Assembly: GCF_012935325.2 (NCBI RefSeq)
Contig: NZ_JABBYG020000003.1
Coordinates: 434,001-498,000, forward strand
DNA: 64,000 bases
Direction: 5' to 3'
Origin: Paenibacillus sp. PL91
Lineage (GTDB): Bacteria > Bacillota > Bacilli > Paenibacillales > Paenibacillaceae
Position 1 is the stretch's first letter. Each line of letters begins with the position of its first letter. Positions 44,242 through 53,901 of this stretch are shown piece by piece. The position numbers and the translations under genes are program-made. The notes beneath the pieces are model-generated. The model ran no database searches. It was not told where the DNA came from and was given only the letters and a program-made list of their open reading frames with translations.

Positions 44242-45570
44242 TTATTTAAACCAAATTATTCTTTCCGTTTGCATATCAATGAAATAACTAAAATAAAGCG
44301 ATATACATATGACAAATAGTAATGAAGAGAAAATATAGAAAAGTGCTTTTTTATTATAAATATATTCATATATATATTGGACACCAAAGCCTGAAAAAAA
44401 CAACATGATTAAATAAATGGGATAGCCAAATCTTGATTCTATAGCCGTTGTCGCTATAAACAATGCATATCCGACAGACGCTATCACTAAAGATACCGTC
44501 ATAAAAGTATGTTGTTTACGTAACTTCAAGTATAATACACCCATCCCAATTAAGAACCATTGAATATATAGCAAAATAGAAGGTAATAATCTAGTTGACA
44601 CCGCTAGATCGTTAATATATGTATCAACATAACCCCAATCAAACAAACCAAAAATATGAACTACTAATACTCCAACGAATACAAAAAAATCACTGCTCAT
44701 TAGTTGAAACATACTAATATTATTATTCATTATCCAAGGAGTAACATATCTTAAACCAGGATTCTCCCCATCAATTACTACTGTACCATATTTCAAAAGC
44801 TGAGTAGCCCAAACTGACTGTTGTTCTAGAAGATTTATATGTATCAAAGGCGTAAAATGATTAAATTTAGTTATATTCATATACAGTTGAGGGAAAAATA
44901 ATATTAATAGGAGTAGCCCAATAATAATAAACCTAATAGGTTTAAAATTTTTTATGATTGCCACTCTATACAGAGCTATCAAAAAAAACAAAATCATAAA
45001 TATTGCACTTGAAGGTCTAATTAGAACTGCAGCATAGAGAAGACTAGCAACAATAGCGCCATTTGATAATTTATTTAGATCCGACTTCAAAAGATACATT
45101 AAAGATATTATTAAAAAACAGGAAGCCAACAAATCAGTTAACAGCAGTGTCGTTGATTGAATTAAATACGGATTCAATAATCCGAAAACTAGTATAGTAA
45201 AAAAAACCGTCTTTCTTTTTTGGAAATCATACGCTGTTCTTGCGATCATAAGTACCGTTATCAAATAAATAATAAACTGGAAGACACTAAATAGGATTTT
45301 CACGCTTGCTGCCTGTCCATCAGTGAATATGTAAAATAATGAAATAAGAAATGGGTAGAGATAAGTTCTTAGATCGTCTGCAATATTAAATAACCCACTG
45401 TTTAGAATATTTATACCAATGTCATAGTATCTTTTTTCATCGTAATAATTCTCAACGCTATTTTGATCTACAAAGTAAATGAATTGCGTCAATGATATAA
45501 GTGAAATAATCGATAATAAAATCCAATCTTTTTTTAATAACTTAATATCCATTTTCATGTTGCTCAACAC
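44242..45570 (-). CDS. polytopic membrane protein, probable GT-C-fold glycosyltransferase
   Basis: 442 residues with about ten membrane helices. The first extracytoplasmic loop has an acidic pair ([11 protein letters not shown] near residue 45), as in GT-C enzymes using lipid-phosphate sugars. Lacks strong similarity to one named family by eye. The start GTG at 45570 has GAGGAGG 10 bases ahead and overlaps the isomerase stop. Placed between amino-sugar genes and beside GtrA/GtrB-type genes, it most likely transfers the lipid-linked 3-acetamido sugar to the glycan or an acceptor outside the membrane (inference). Confidence 0.7.
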   Translation of the reverse strand: MLSNMKMDIKLLKKDWILLSIISLISLTQFIYFVDQNSVENYYDEKRYYDIGINILNSGLFNIADDLRTYLYPFLISLFYIFTDGQAASVKILFSVFQFIIYLITVLMIARTAYDFQKRKTVFFTILVFGLLNPYLIQSTTLLLTDLLASCFLIISLMYLLKSDLNKLSNGAIVASLLYAAVLIRPSSAIFMILFFLIALYRVAIIKNFKPIRFIIIGLLLLILFFPQLYMNITKFNHFTPLIHINLLEQQSVWATQLLKYGTVVIDGENPGLRYVTPWIMNNNISMFQLMSSDFFVFVGVLVVHIFGLFDWGYVDTYINDLAVSTRLLPSILLYIQWFLIGMGVLYLKLRKQHTFMTVSLVIASVGYALFIATTAIESRFGYPIYLIMLFFSGFGVQYIYEYIYNKKALFYIFSSLLFVICISLYFSYFIDMQTERIIWFK

Positions 45571-45992
45571 GAAGAGTAAGCCTCCTCGAATAATTTGTAA
45601 TCTCTAATGTAGTCTTCTGGGTCATAGTGATGTGATGCTAGCACTAGTAGAACACAATCTGATGAAAAGTCATACATTTCATGCCAATCATTTGGTTCCA
45701 GAATAAGCACCTTATGTGGAGAATTTAATAAAACTTCTTCTTTTCTCTGCAAGTTATCCAAATGAACTTTACAGGAACCAGCAACAGTGATTAATGCTTG
45801 TCTCGTTTTGTAATGTCCATGAAATCCACGTCTTACATTATTTTGGGTACCATAAATATAAAAAATCCTTTTAATTTCAAATGGAATTGTAATATTTTCT
45901 TCAATTACAGTAAGCAAGCCTCGTTCATCACCTAAAACATTTACCTCAATTACCTTACTTACGGCTTCAATTAGACTTTTATTACTTTTCAT
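45564..45992 (-). CDS. dTDP-4-keto-6-deoxyglucose 3,4-ketoisomerase (FdtA/QdtA/WxcM-like)
   Basis: 142 residues, cupin fold: VLGDERGLLTVIEEN, RRGFHGHYKTRQAL (catalytic His pair) and PNDWHEMYDFSSDCVLLVLASHHYD, the family signature. Converts the RmlB product to a 3-keto isomer; FdtA gives the galacto and QdtA the gluco form, and which applies cannot be told by eye. The ATG shares one base with the rmlA stop (TAATG). Confidence 0.9.
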   Translation of the reverse strand: MKSNKSLIEAVSKVIEVNVLGDERGLLTVIEENITIPFEIKRIFYIYGTQNNVRRGFHGHYKTRQALITVAGSCKVHLDNLQRKEEVLLNSPHKVLILEPNDWHEMYDFSSDCVLLVLASHHYDPEDYIRDYKLFEEAYSSC

Positions 45993-46867
45993 TACTGGTC
46001 CCCCTGTTCAGCTAATTCTAACAAATATTTACCATATTCATTTTTTGATAATGCTCTACCAAGATGAATTAATTGTTCCTTGTTAATATATTGTTTTGAA
46101 TATGCAATCTCTTCTATACAAGCGACTTTAAATCCCTGTCGTTTCTCTATTGTTTCAATAAAATGCGAAGCTTGCATTAATGATTCATGAGTACCTGTGT
46201 CTAACCATGCAAAACCTCTTCCCAATAATTCAACTTTTAAATCCCCTTGTTTAAGATATACTGAATTAATGTCAGTTATCTCTAACTCACCTCTGTGCGA
46301 AGGTTTTATTTTTTTTGCTATATCTACAACAGTATTATCATAAAAGTATAATCCCGTTACTGCATAATTCGATTTGGGTTTATTTGGTTTTTCTTCAATT
46401 GATATTGCTTTTGAATCTTTGTCAAATTCAACTACACCATATCGTTGAGGATCCTTTACTTGATAACCAAATACTGTAGCACCTTTTTTTCGTTGTACTA
46501 CTTTTGATAACATTTCGGAAAATCCTTGTCCATAAAAGATATTATCTCCCAGTATTAAAGCCACATTATCTTTGCCTATAAATTCTTCACCTATTATGAA
46601 AGCTTGAGCTAGTCCATCTGGAGAAGGCTGAATAGCATACTCGATAGATATTCCAAGGTCATCTCCATTACCTAGTAATTGTTCAAAACGATGTATATCT
46701 TCCGGTGTAGTAATTATTAATATTTCTTTAATACCTGCTAGCATTAGCACAGATAATGGATAGTATATCATTGGTTTGTCGTAAATTGGTAATAATTGTT
46801 TTGATACCGTCTTTGTTAAAGGATATAATCTTGTACCACTACCACCTGCTAATATTATCCCTTTCAA
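45992..46867 (-). CDS. rmlA: glucose-1-phosphate thymidylyltransferase
   Basis: 291 residues: [16 protein letters not shown] (nucleotide binding), [25 protein letters not shown] and [20 protein letters not shown]. Makes dTDP-glucose, feeding both L-rhamnose and the 3-acetamido sugar. The start is TTG at 46867 with AGGAGG 7 bases ahead. First gene of an eight-gene operon ending with rmlC at 40631. No other rmlA is seen beside rmlB/D, so those genes depend on this copy or one elsewhere. Confidence 0.96.
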   Translation of the reverse strand: MKGIILAGGSGTRLYPLTKTVSKQLLPIYDKPMIYYPLSVLMLAGIKEILIITTPEDIHRFEQLLGNGDDLGISIEYAIQPSPDGLAQAFIIGEEFIGKDNVALILGDNIFYGQGFSEMLSKVVQRKKGATVFGYQVKDPQRYGVVEFDKDSKAISIEEKPNKPKSNYAVTGLYFYDNTVVDIAKKIKPSHRGELEITDINSVYLKQGDLKVELLGRGFAWLDTGTHESLMQASHFIETIEKRQGFKVACIEEIAYSKQYINKEQLIHLGRALSKNEYGKYLLELAEQGDQ

Positions 46868-47020
46868 AATTATACCTCCTATTGCTATCTCTACTAATAA
46901 AATTAACTATAGGTTTATCATTTACTGAAAAACCTACCTTTCAATGCACCCAAGCAATATAGCCATAAAAATCAGCCGATTAAGGAAAGCGTTAGTAAAG
47001 TTTTAGACCTGATTAAAAGA

Positions 47021-47050
47021 AATATAAAATAACAAATCAATCTATTACAA
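47021..47050 (-). promoter_or_regulatory. possible promoter of rmlA operon
   Basis: Minus strand TTGTAA (47045-47050), 18 bases, TATATT (47021-47026), in the 229-bp gap 46868-47096. The gap is AT-rich and shows no other gene; a weak hairpin AACAAT-TCTT-ATTGTT lies near 47070-47086. Confidence 0.4.
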
Positions 47051-47096
47051 TACTCCATATTATATCCGTAACAATTCTTATTGTTGAGAATTACTA

Positions 47097-49457
47097 TTAA
47101 ATATTAATTGTTCTATACATTCTTTTAGCAACATTTTGAAAACTATGATTGTCCTTCATATACTTTTTTGCTATTTGAGACATCTCATAACTAAGAGAAA
47201 CATTATTGCTAAGTTCTAATAAATATGCCAAAAGCAGATCTTCTTCGAAATTATCTACATCTACCTTCCAAACAATATCATCCGGATATTCAGTATACGA
47301 TCCAACATTAGAGACAATGCAAGGAATACCATACCCTAGAGCTCTTGTGAGTGTCGCTGAGGTTTCACCCATTGTCGGCCATCTCAAATTAATACAAAGA
47401 TCACATGATTTAATATACTCTTTAAATACATCAATATCAGGTGACTCTATAAACTTAATAGACTTATCAGCTTTTAATTGTTTAGATAACTTAGATAACT
47501 CTTGTTTTATTTCAATTTCAGCATGCCCCACTATATATAATTCAGAATCAGGATTTGTTTTTAGTAGTCTTGCAAAACTTTTTATTATTGTATCAACTCT
47601 CTTATTTGGAATTACATGTCCAAACACACCTATTATAAACTTCGAACTGTTAATGTTTAATTTTGCTTTCACATCAGCCTTATTCATAATTGCAACTTCA
47701 TCTTCAAGTATACATCCTTGAGGTATAACCTCTACTTGTCCAATAAAGTTCGTATTTAATGACAGAGCTTTTTTAATCCAATCACTGTGCACGATGACGT
47801 TAGTGCTTAAATCTACGACTTTATTGTAGAGTGGGAACTGCTGACTATCAGGATATGTGCCGTTATCTATTAATTGTTTAGCAGCTTCTAATCCTTTTTC
47901 GCCATAATTGTAGTTTAGTTCATTGACAAATTGTTTTTTTAGACCACGTAAATATGTTGTGTACATAAAAAGCCCGTACAAGTTTAAGTCATGCAGCAAC
48001 ACAACGCCAGGATATAATTTAAGTGTCTTATAAATCCAATCATGAAGTTCATTATTTCCAATATGATAGAGCCTGAATTTAATATTATCTAAACCATTAT
48101 CAAATAAGTTAATATCCCTAACATCGAAGTTAGTATTGATAAAGTCATTAGAAGGTACTATTCCGTTAACGTAAATTATAATTTCAAAATGGTTTTTTAA
48201 AGAAACTAGTAGTTCTTCACTATAATCAGAAATTCCTGATGCTTGAGGATTTAACGGGCTAAAAAATGCCAAAACCGGTTTTTCATTTGAAGAGCTAGAA
48301 CTTGAGATGGATAACATCGTTTCGAATTTATTAAGACTTATCTTTGTTATTTCTTCCCATGAGAACTTTTGGGATTGCTCAATACCCAATTGGCTATACC
48401 GTTGTGAGAGTTCTTCATCATTCAACATGATTTCTATAGACTTTGCCAATTCAATAAAATCATATGGATCTACTAATATTGCTGCTTCTTCAGCTACCTC
48501 TACTATTGAAGAACTATTTGTAGATATTACAGGGGCTCCGACTCTCATTGCTTCTAAAACAGGAAGTCCAAAACCTTCATATAGTGAAGGAAATATAAAA
48601 ACATTACATTCCTTATATAAAGATAATAAGCATTCTCTACTAACAAAACCTAAAAACATTATTCTATCACGATTAACATCATGCTCAATTGCAAATTTGT
48701 ACAACTCTTCTTTCTCTTGTTCATTTTTAATGCCGCTGATAATTAACTTAATTAGGTGATTTGACTTAATAACCTCAGAGAATGCTTGGATGAGACCTTT
48801 ATTATTTTTTCTAGGATCATAACCCGTTAGTGAATATATAAAGGGCTTTGTTAGGCCTAACTCTTCATTAAGAACTCTCAATTCATTACCAGAACGAGTA
48901 TTAGTGTAAAGAGCTTCATCTGTTGAAGCATATACTACTTCTATTTTCTTGGGATCTATTTTCATAAAGCTTTCAATATCGCTTTTAGATGCATTAGATA
49001 TAGTCAGAATCAAATCTGCACTTTTCACTAATTCAAGCCTATCATTATACTGTTTTTGAAGTTGTTTTGGCCATTTATCATAGTATTGCTCTTTCATTAC
49101 AATTGGAATTAAATCATAGATTAAAAATGATTTTTTCACTTTATTATTTTTAATAATAGGAACTTCTATATCAAACATTAGTGGACTAGTAAAATGTACA
49201 ATATCAATTCTATTATCAGTTATAAATTGCTCCACATCGGACTCTTCCCAAAACTGGTCTTGATCTAATCTATTATCGAATTGAATTTGCTTGGATACAA
49301 AAGTGAATTGCCATACGTTATCTTTTTTTCTCATTAAAAAATATCGTTTTGAGTCATCATGCTGAACAAATGTTTTTAACCAATTATATGTATATACACC
49401 TATACCTCGATTTCTCTCATCTGTATATAAGGTTTGAACATCAATTAATATTCTCAT
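47097..49457 (-). CDS. two-domain glycosyltransferase (GT4-GT4)
   Basis: 786 residues carrying two GT-B catalytic units. Unit 1 (about 1-385): RILIDVQTLYTDERNRGIGVYT, KNNKGLIQAF and FPSLYEGFGLPVLEAMRVGAPVI. Unit 2 (about 400-786): LAFFSPLNPQASGISDYSEELL, GVFGHVIPNKRVDTI and a weaker EX7E-type site (LRWPTMGETSATLTRALGYG). Such fusions make two different linkages of a repeat. The donor is probably GDP-D-rhamnose or GDP-mannose given the manC-gmd-rmd genes. The ATG overlaps the preceding GT4 stop by 4 bases. Confidence 0.88.
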   Translation of the reverse strand: MRILIDVQTLYTDERNRGIGVYTYNWLKTFVQHDDSKRYFLMRKKDNVWQFTFVSKQIQFDNRLDQDQFWEESDVEQFITDNRIDIVHFTSPLMFDIEVPIIKNNKVKKSFLIYDLIPIVMKEQYYDKWPKQLQKQYNDRLELVKSADLILTISNASKSDIESFMKIDPKKIEVVYASTDEALYTNTRSGNELRVLNEELGLTKPFIYSLTGYDPRKNNKGLIQAFSEVIKSNHLIKLIISGIKNEQEKEELYKFAIEHDVNRDRIMFLGFVSRECLLSLYKECNVFIFPSLYEGFGLPVLEAMRVGAPVISTNSSSIVEVAEEAAILVDPYDFIELAKSIEIMLNDEELSQRYSQLGIEQSQKFSWEEITKISLNKFETMLSISSSSSSNEKPVLAFFSPLNPQASGISDYSEELLVSLKNHFEIIIYVNGIVPSNDFINTNFDVRDINLFDNGLDNIKFRLYHIGNNELHDWIYKTLKLYPGVVLLHDLNLYGLFMYTTYLRGLKKQFVNELNYNYGEKGLEAAKQLIDNGTYPDSQQFPLYNKVVDLSTNVIVHSDWIKKALSLNTNFIGQVEVIPQGCILEDEVAIMNKADVKAKLNINSSKFIIGVFGHVIPNKRVDTIIKSFARLLKTNPDSELYIVGHAEIEIKQELSKLSKQLKADKSIKFIESPDIDVFKEYIKSCDLCINLRWPTMGETSATLTRALGYGIPCIVSNVGSYTEYPDDIVWKVDVDNFEEDLLLAYLLELSNNVSLSYEMSQIAKKYMKDNHSFQNVAKRMYRTINI

Positions 49458-50659
49458 TCAGAAAATTCCTCCATTACAAATCCCTTAGACTTGAGGAAGG
49501 CCAATATACGTTCTGCTGTTTTCGCCCAAGTATAATAATGCTCAACGTACTCACGACCATGTTTACCCATTTCAGTTAACAAATCAGGTGAATCTATATA
49601 TTTATTTAACACCTTATTAAAGCTTTCCATATCTTTATAATATAATCCACCTTTACTACGCTCACAGTGACCTTTTGTTACTTCACATAATTCATGTACA
49701 ATAACAGGTGTATCACATAACCAGCTTTCCATAATTACAATGGAGAAGCTTTCCATTAATGAAGGCTGTATCAAAGCAAGTGAACCCGCAATCGCATCAT
49801 ACTTTTCTTGATCATTTAATTCACCTATTTGAACGATATTCGGTGATGATTTTATCATTTCTATGATTTGGTCTTCTCCTTGACCAACAAAGAGCAATTT
49901 CGTTGTTCCCTTATTCTTTTGTGAAAAATTATTAAAAAACTCAATTAGCTGAGGAACGTTCTTTCCAGTTACTTGTCTACCAACATATATGAAATAATCA
50001 TCAGATATCCCATATTTCTTTTTAAAAGCTCCCGGATTTGGAGCAAAGTTAACTTCTACCCCTCCACCTGAAACAATTGTGTCATTTATCGATATATTAT
50101 GTATTTTTGCTGTAAATTGTTGTTCTTCAATTGTATTAAACATTATCCCTGCGGTCCTTTTAAACATATCACCTATTACTTTAAAATAAGCCATATCTTC
50201 ATCATGCATGCATGGAATAATAAAGGAACGTTCAGGAACTAACTTACTTCCCCAATATGTTGTTCCATACAAATAAGGTATAAACAAGAAAACATAATTA
50301 GCAGCATTTTCAGCAATAAATTGATTCAATGAATCACTATTCACAGTTTCTAGTAGCAACTGCATTTCCTCTATATAAGTAAGCTCTTTGTTACTTATTA
50401 ATTTCCCCATCAATTCGTCATATAATTGTTTATTTCTACTCCGCAATGAAAACCGTCTTATTGTATAATCTTCAATTTGATACTTTCCTTCCTTATAAAA
50501 ATCCTTATCCCAAGGCCAAAAAGAGTCTTTACCACAAGTTGTAAGTATTTCAACTTCATTTCCCGCATCTTGGAGGCTTTTTGCAATCCCACCTGCAAAT
50601 CGTTCAGCTCCACCTGATATACTATCTGAGAACCATGGAGTAATAACTGCTATTTTCAT
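49454..50659 (-). CDS. glycosyltransferase family 4
   Basis: 401 residues, GT-B fold: KIAVITPWFSDSISGGAERFAGGIA (acceptor side), DYFIYVGRQVTGKNVPQLIEF and IQPSLMESFSIVIMESWLCDTPVI (EX7E-type donor site). Cytosolic, membrane-associated. The ATG has AAAGGGG 6 bases upstream. Lies between the methyltransferase and the double GT4, with the same orientation and tight spacing. Probably adds a sugar from a GDP-activated donor. Confidence 0.9.
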   Translation of the reverse strand: MKIAVITPWFSDSISGGAERFAGGIAKSLQDAGNEVEILTTCGKDSFWPWDKDFYKEGKYQIEDYTIRRFSLRSRNKQLYDELMGKLISNKELTYIEEMQLLLETVNSDSLNQFIAENAANYVFLFIPYLYGTTYWGSKLVPERSFIIPCMHDEDMAYFKVIGDMFKRTAGIMFNTIEEQQFTAKIHNISINDTIVSGGGVEVNFAPNPGAFKKKYGISDDYFIYVGRQVTGKNVPQLIEFFNNFSQKNKGTTKLLFVGQGEDQIIEMIKSSPNIVQIGELNDQEKYDAIAGSLALIQPSLMESFSIVIMESWLCDTPVIVHELCEVTKGHCERSKGGLYYKDMESFNKVLNKYIDSPDLLTEMGKHGREYVEHYYTWAKTAERILAFLKSKGFVMEEFSE

Positions 50660-50677
50660 ATCTAGCCCCTTTAATAT

Positions 50678-51793
50678 CTATTGTTTTTTTAAGACTAGTG
50701 AATAGTTATAATATTGAATTGGTGAAACTATATTTTCATCTATAGGTCCACTTAAGTATGAGTTAACAACTGAAAATCCTGTAACGACTGCTAGATGCTT
50801 CAAGGCTTCCGGTAATAATGGTTTTTCGTGTGTAGGATCTAAATAATAAAGATTATGCATAACATACACAGATGAAGCGTTCGGTGTTTCTAGTACTAGT
50901 ACTCCATTATTTTTTAATTTGGTTAAACATAAATTTAAAAATTCTATTTTCATGTTTACAGGTAAATGCTCAATCACATGTCCCATAAATATTCCACTTA
51001 AACTATTATCTTCAGCTTTATTTAAATAATTAATAGCATCATTAGTTTCAGCACGTAACCCCTTTAATGAACAGATATTAATTAGTTCTGCATCAGAATC
51101 AATACCAAATCCATTAATTCCATTTTCTTTCAGTAACTCTAAGAAGTAACCTTTACCACATCCAATATCAAGAACATCTTCACAATCGGCAAAGTACTGG
51201 ATATATTGAGAATAGATATCTTGAACCGTTTTGGAATCCGCACTAAATTTCTCAGCGAATTTCGAATAATCAAAATCCAAGGTTTTAGTTTTTTTAAACT
51301 CAATTTCAAAAAGCTCAAATTTCTCGTTAAGCTCTTGAATTTCAAGGTTTTGATCATAAGTTTGCTTTTGAAGGTTGTAAATCAGTTTTTGTTGATCATT
51401 AATTATTTCTAAAGATGCATTAATTCCAAACCAAATATCATGATTTAAATGCTTTTGTTGATTAACAAAAACATCAGCGTACCATTTAGTAAACAATCTC
51501 GTACCAATTTTTCGTAAAGGGATAATTATTTTCCCTAACCACTTATATCTAGATACTAGATGTGGCTCTAGAAATGCAACAGGTATGTTAGGAGTTACTC
51601 TATGATTTAGTCTTTTAAAATTATTAGAGATATTGTTCATTATTTCTTTGGAACTTTGATCCGTGTTATATATATGTCCGAAATCAGTATTTGTATCAAA
51701 AACCTCCTTTGAGGATGTTGGATTATTATCATTTTTTCGTACACCATTTCTTATTTGGTTCATAATAAAACCAGGAGTAATTTTACCCGGCAT
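50678..51793 (-). CDS. SAM-dependent methyltransferase with coiled coil
   Basis: 371 residues. An N-terminal unassigned region (about 1-120), a heptad-like coiled coil (about 125-170; KLIYNLQKQTYDQNLEIQEL) and a class I methyltransferase (about 190-330) with VLDIGCGKGYFLELLK (SAM motif I) and FMGHVIEHLPVNMK. The ATG shares one base with the wzt stop; GGAGG is 7 bases ahead. Beside a Wzt with a C-terminal binding domain, it probably caps the non-reducing end of the glycan by methylation, setting chain length (known for ABC-exported glycans; inference here). Confidence 0.85.
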   Translation of the reverse strand: MPGKITPGFIMNQIRNGVRKNDNNPTSSKEVFDTNTDFGHIYNTDQSSKEIMNNISNNFKRLNHRVTPNIPVAFLEPHLVSRYKWLGKIIIPLRKIGTRLFTKWYADVFVNQQKHLNHDIWFGINASLEIINDQQKLIYNLQKQTYDQNLEIQELNEKFELFEIEFKKTKTLDFDYSKFAEKFSADSKTVQDIYSQYIQYFADCEDVLDIGCGKGYFLELLKENGINGFGIDSDAELINICSLKGLRAETNDAINYLNKAEDNSLSGIFMGHVIEHLPVNMKIEFLNLCLTKLKNNGVLVLETPNASSVYVMHNLYYLDPTHEKPLLPEALKHLAVVTGFSVVNSYLSGPIDENIVSPIQYYNYSLVLKKQ

Positions 51794-53106
51794 CAAGATT
51801 CCTCCCTACTATTCTCATTTATCCAATGATGATTCAATTTTGCGATACCAACATCGCTAACAGTACTTGAAACTTTAAAAGAGAATCTTTTATCATGATA
51901 ATCATATTGATTTCCATTTATATCGTGAACCGCTGCTGTGACTAAATAAGTATTAGCAACAAGATCAAGTGAAGTAATAGTAAATGAGATCTCCCCATTA
52001 TCATTTGCATTTAAATTACCTATAGGATACTGATCTATATAGGTATTTGTACCATAGCAATTAATGTGATCTATAGTATGTATCCCTAATCCAAACACTG
52101 GACTATTCACACTATGATTAACCTTATATCTAATTACAATCCTCATAAAATCGCCAGACATAAAGCCAATTTTTTTATTGTTATTTTCATCAGTAAACAT
52201 TACTTCAATTATTTCAATATTACGATTTCCCCACCTATCAACTGTTTCATGCTCGGTTAATGAAGTGGTTTCGTTAGTAATATCTTGAGTCAGTTCAATT
52301 TCCTTAATTTCATCAACTTTTAACTCTTCAAGATTATTGGAAATATCTTCGTCTTCCCTTATAAGTCTTTTATTCTCCTCTTCACCCAAGTAAGTTAAGT
52401 ACTTATCAATCATTCTTCTTGGTTTTCCCTCATCAACAATCTTACTTTTATTTATCCAAACAACTCTATCACATAGCTTTTCCATAGCTCCAAGATCATG
52501 AGATACAAATACAATTGTTGTTCCTTTGCTTTTCAGTTTCATTAACTGCTCCATACATTTTTGTTGAAAAGCAGCATCACCTACTGCCAATACCTCATCG
52601 ATTAACAAAATATCAGGTTCAACCATTATAGCAACAGAAAAAGCTAGCCTCATATACATACCTGAAGAATAGCTTCGCACGGGATTCTCAATATATTCTT
52701 GAAGTTCAGAAAACGTAATTATCTCATTTAGCTTGCTTTTAATTTGTTTTTTTGATAGACCTAGTATCGCAGCATTCATAAAAATATTTTCTCTTCCCGT
52801 AAAATCAGGATGAAAGCCAGCACCTAATTCAAGTAAACTTGATACTTTTCCGGTCATATTAATGCTACCATTATCAGGATATAATATTCCTGTCAACAAT
52901 TTCAGTAATGTACTCTTACCAGAACCATTCCTACCAATTAATCCAACTGTCTCACCTTTTTTTATCGTCAAAGAAACATTATCTAATGCCAGAAAGGCTT
53001 CATACTTATTTTTTCTTCGGAAAATAATTCTATCTTTTAAAGTTGAACTCCGCTCTTTGAACACTTTAAAAGATTTTGTAACATCAGTCACTTTTATAAC
53101 ATCCAT
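51793..53106 (-). CDS. wzt: glycan ABC exporter ATPase with C-terminal carbohydrate-binding domain (Wzt)
   Basis: 437 residues. The ATPase domain (about 1-235) has GRNGSGKST (Walker A), YSSGMYMRLAFSVA (signature) and DILLIDEVLAVGD (Walker B). A C-terminal beta-sandwich (about 285-430; GFMSGDFMRIVIRYKVN; YPIGNLNANDNGEISFTI) is of the Wzt substrate-recognition type that binds capped chain ends. The ATG at 53106 is preferred; the in-frame ATG at 53118 overlaps AAGG. Forms the exporter with the permease at 53121-53897. Confidence 0.93.
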   Translation of the reverse strand: MDVIKVTDVTKSFKVFKERSSTLKDRIIFRRKNKYEAFLALDNVSLTIKKGETVGLIGRNGSGKSTLLKLLTGILYPDNGSINMTGKVSSLLELGAGFHPDFTGRENIFMNAAILGLSKKQIKSKLNEIITFSELQEYIENPVRSYSSGMYMRLAFSVAIMVEPDILLIDEVLAVGDAAFQQKCMEQLMKLKSKGTTIVFVSHDLGAMEKLCDRVVWINKSKIVDEGKPRRMIDKYLTYLGEEENKRLIREDEDISNNLEELKVDEIKEIELTQDITNETTSLTEHETVDRWGNRNIEIIEVMFTDENNNKKIGFMSGDFMRIVIRYKVNHSVNSPVFGLGIHTIDHINCYGTNTYIDQYPIGNLNANDNGEISFTITSLDLVANTYLVTAAVHDINGNQYDYHDKRFSFKVSSTVSDVGIAKLNHHWINENSREES

Positions 53107-53120
53107 TATCAATACCATCC

Positions 53121-53897
53121 TTATATTTCTTCAGCGAAATTACGGCTTAACTTTTCGAAAACAAAGAAGGAGATTTTTAGTAGTACAGCCGAAAATAACA
53201 ATACAACACCAAGACTAATAAAATCAGGCATTTCATTATAAAAAAACACCTTATGGAAACTTTCGATAATAACTTTTAATGGATTCAGATTAAATATAAA
53301 TGCGATTTTTTCAGGAATCATACTTGATGTGAAAACAATTGGCGTTAAATAAAACCAGGCCATAATAACAACACCCATAATATGTTCCAAATCACGAAAG
53401 AAAACATTGAGACTCGAGATCAATAAAGTCATAGCAAGTGTAAACATCATATGAATAAAAAGAACTAACGGAAGCATTAACAACGGCCAACCTAAATTTA
53501 TTTTATGAATAAATAGTATTGGAAATAATATTAGTAAACTAAATAAATAATTAATAACTCCTCCTAAAATAATAGAGAGAGGTAAAATTTCTTTAGGAAA
53601 ATATATTTTTTTTACTAAACCAGCATTCCTTACTATAACTCCAGCTCCTGAAGTTATTGCTTGACTAAATAAAGACCAAGATATTAGCCCTATAAATAAA
53701 TAAGCGGTGTAATTTTCCATATCAATGCGTACCACATACTTAAATACTATCGAATATACCAGTAGCATCAGCAATGGATTTAAAAGCGTCCAGAAAAACC
53801 CTAAAAATGATCCTTTGTATCTTGTCCTTAAATCCGTCAGCACTAGACTCTCTAACATTTGCCTATAGTTGTATATCTCTTTTAACTTCCTAAACAT
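53121..53897 (-). CDS. wzm: glycan ABC exporter permease (Wzm, ABC-2 type)
   Basis: 258 residues, six membrane helices, ABC-2 signature near the N-terminus (LRTRYKGSFLGFFWTLLNPLLMLLVYS) and PIVFTSSMIP in the second half. Exports undecaprenyl-diphosphate-linked polysaccharide with Wzt, so the chain is polymerised inside the cell, unlike Wzx/Wzy systems. The ATG has AAGGAG about 10 bases upstream. Confidence 0.93.
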   Translation of the reverse strand: MFRKLKEIYNYRQMLESLVLTDLRTRYKGSFLGFFWTLLNPLLMLLVYSIVFKYVVRIDMENYTAYLFIGLISWSLFSQAITSGAGVIVRNAGLVKKIYFPKEILPLSIILGGVINYLFSLLILFPILFIHKINLGWPLLMLPLVLFIHMMFTLAMTLLISSLNVFFRDLEHIMGVVIMAWFYLTPIVFTSSMIPEKIAFIFNLNPLKVIIESFHKVFFYNEMPDFISLGVVLLFSAVLLKISFFVFEKLSRNFAEEI

Positions 53898-53901
53898 GTA
53901 T

